A stretch of 6,301 bases of DNA, taken from contig DPSI01000426.1 in the NCBI GenBank assembly GCA_003527165.1, positions 401-6,701 on the forward strand. The letters run 5' to 3'. The stretch comes from Pseudomonas sp. Lineage in GTDB: Bacteria > Pseudomonadota > Gammaproteobacteria > Pseudomonadales > Pseudomonadaceae. Of the stretch, positions 5,943-6,301 are shown one piece after another. Below the pieces are notes generated by a model. The model had not been told where the DNA came from and ran no database searches. It worked only from the letters and a program-made list of their open reading frames with translations. Numbering within the stretch: position 1 is the first letter of the stretch; each line of letters begins with the position of its first letter. The translations under genes and the position numbers were made by a program.

Positions 5943-6000
5943 TAGAACTACCTGAGTTCGGGATTCCGATATTCAGCATTACAACAACAAGGAGTTACTC

Positions 6001-6301
6001 ATGAAACGTCGTCAAATTCTGGCCGCCGCTGGCGTTGGCCTGGCTGCTACGGCTCTGGCCGGTTGCAACAAGGAAGCCGAAACCGCTACCCCGTCCGAAG
6101 GCAGCGCAAGCACCGAGAAATTCAACTGGAAGATGGTCACTTCCTGGCCGAAAAATTTCCCGGGCGTGGGTGTCGGCGCGGAGCGCTTCGCCAATCTGGT
6201 CAACGAAATGAGTGCTGGCCGCTTGACGGTCAAGGTTTACGCAGCAGGCGAGTTGGTGCCGGCGCTGGAAGTATTCGATGCGGTGTCCCGTGACACGGCC
6301 G
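6001..6301 (+). CDS. dctP: TRAP transporter solute-binding protein, N-terminal part; predicted Tat-exported lipoprotein
   Basis: The first 100 codons of the receptor run off the right edge. AAGGAG at 5989-5994, 6 nt before the ATG, makes the start secure. The leader 'MKRRQILAAAGVGLAATALAGC' has adjacent arginines R3 and R4 in a twin-arginine context, a hydrophobic core, and a lipobox LAGC ending at C22. A polar linker (23-40, NKEAETATPSEGSASTEK) follows. The mature domain begins 'FNWKMVTSWPKNFPG' (41-55) and continues 'MSAGRLTVKVYAAGELVPALE' (70-90), closely resembling receptors of the TakP/lactate and 'mannitol/chloroaromatic' TRAP group. These bind alpha-keto or hydroxy acids, often with a metal ion. 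It is transcribed away from dctQM, unlike the common single operon. The ligand-contact arginine region lies outside the window. Confidence 0.88.
   Translation, partial: MKRRQILAAAGVGLAATALAGCNKEAETATPSEGSASTEKFNWKMVTSWPKNFPGVGVGAERFANLVNEMSAGRLTVKVYAAGELVPALEVFDAVSRDTA

Noticed and set aside
5806..5979. N-terminal extension of dctQ by 58 codons
   Set aside because: It would cover the promoter and repeats, its sequence is not DctQ-like, and a ribosome binding site precedes the ATG at 5805.

Overview
The window looks like chromosome of a GC-rich gammaproteobacterium, most likely Pseudomonas or Stutzerimonas. This rests on the style of the proteins, the codon use, the tRNA with an encoded CCA end, and the GCCCCGC...GCGGGGC terminators. 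No species can be named from the sequence alone. It is mostly ordinary accessory or housekeeping DNA: five complete protein genes, two genes cut by the window edges, and one tRNA.

Layout, left to right. Positions 1-114 (minus strand) hold the first 38 codons of a probable polysaccharide flippase, so a surface-polysaccharide cluster probably continues beyond the left edge. Positions 115-689 are a long stretch without a convincing gene, containing one dyad-symmetric element, and it ends at a strong hairpin terminator (686-724). A LysR-family regulator (762-1679, minus) and a small two-helix membrane protein of the DUF2798 type (1781-2023, plus) form a divergent pair around a 12-bp perfect palindrome. 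Positions 2024-2376 again lack a gene, but hold a GC hairpin and a coding-like peptide stretch that may be a fossil. A tRNA-Thr(UGU) on the minus strand (2413-2488) has its own promoter and terminator. Upstream of it on the same strand lies a 410-residue SAM-dependent methyltransferase of the HACGDLH/PCCY type (2565-3797).

The right third is a TRAP (tripartite ATP-independent periplasmic) transporter. The large permease dctM (3891-5267) and small permease dctQ (5260-5805) form an overlapping minus-strand operon closed by a hairpin. The solute-binding protein gene (6001 to the right edge) points the other way and begins with a twin-arginine signal plus a lipobox. Together they would make a sodium-coupled organic-acid importer: the tethered receptor catches the ligand and DctQM moves it across the inner membrane. 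The N-terminus of the receptor resembles the alpha-keto acid/lactate and 'mannitol/chloroaromatic' TRAP group. The 195-bp region between dctQ and the receptor gene carries two sets of short direct repeats that could be regulator sites.

I did not find a clearly novel system. The points most worth checking are the divergent arrangement and lipoprotein form of the TRAP receptor, the repeats between its genes, and the nearly identical inverted terminators that bound the LysR/DUF2798 segment next to the tRNA gene.
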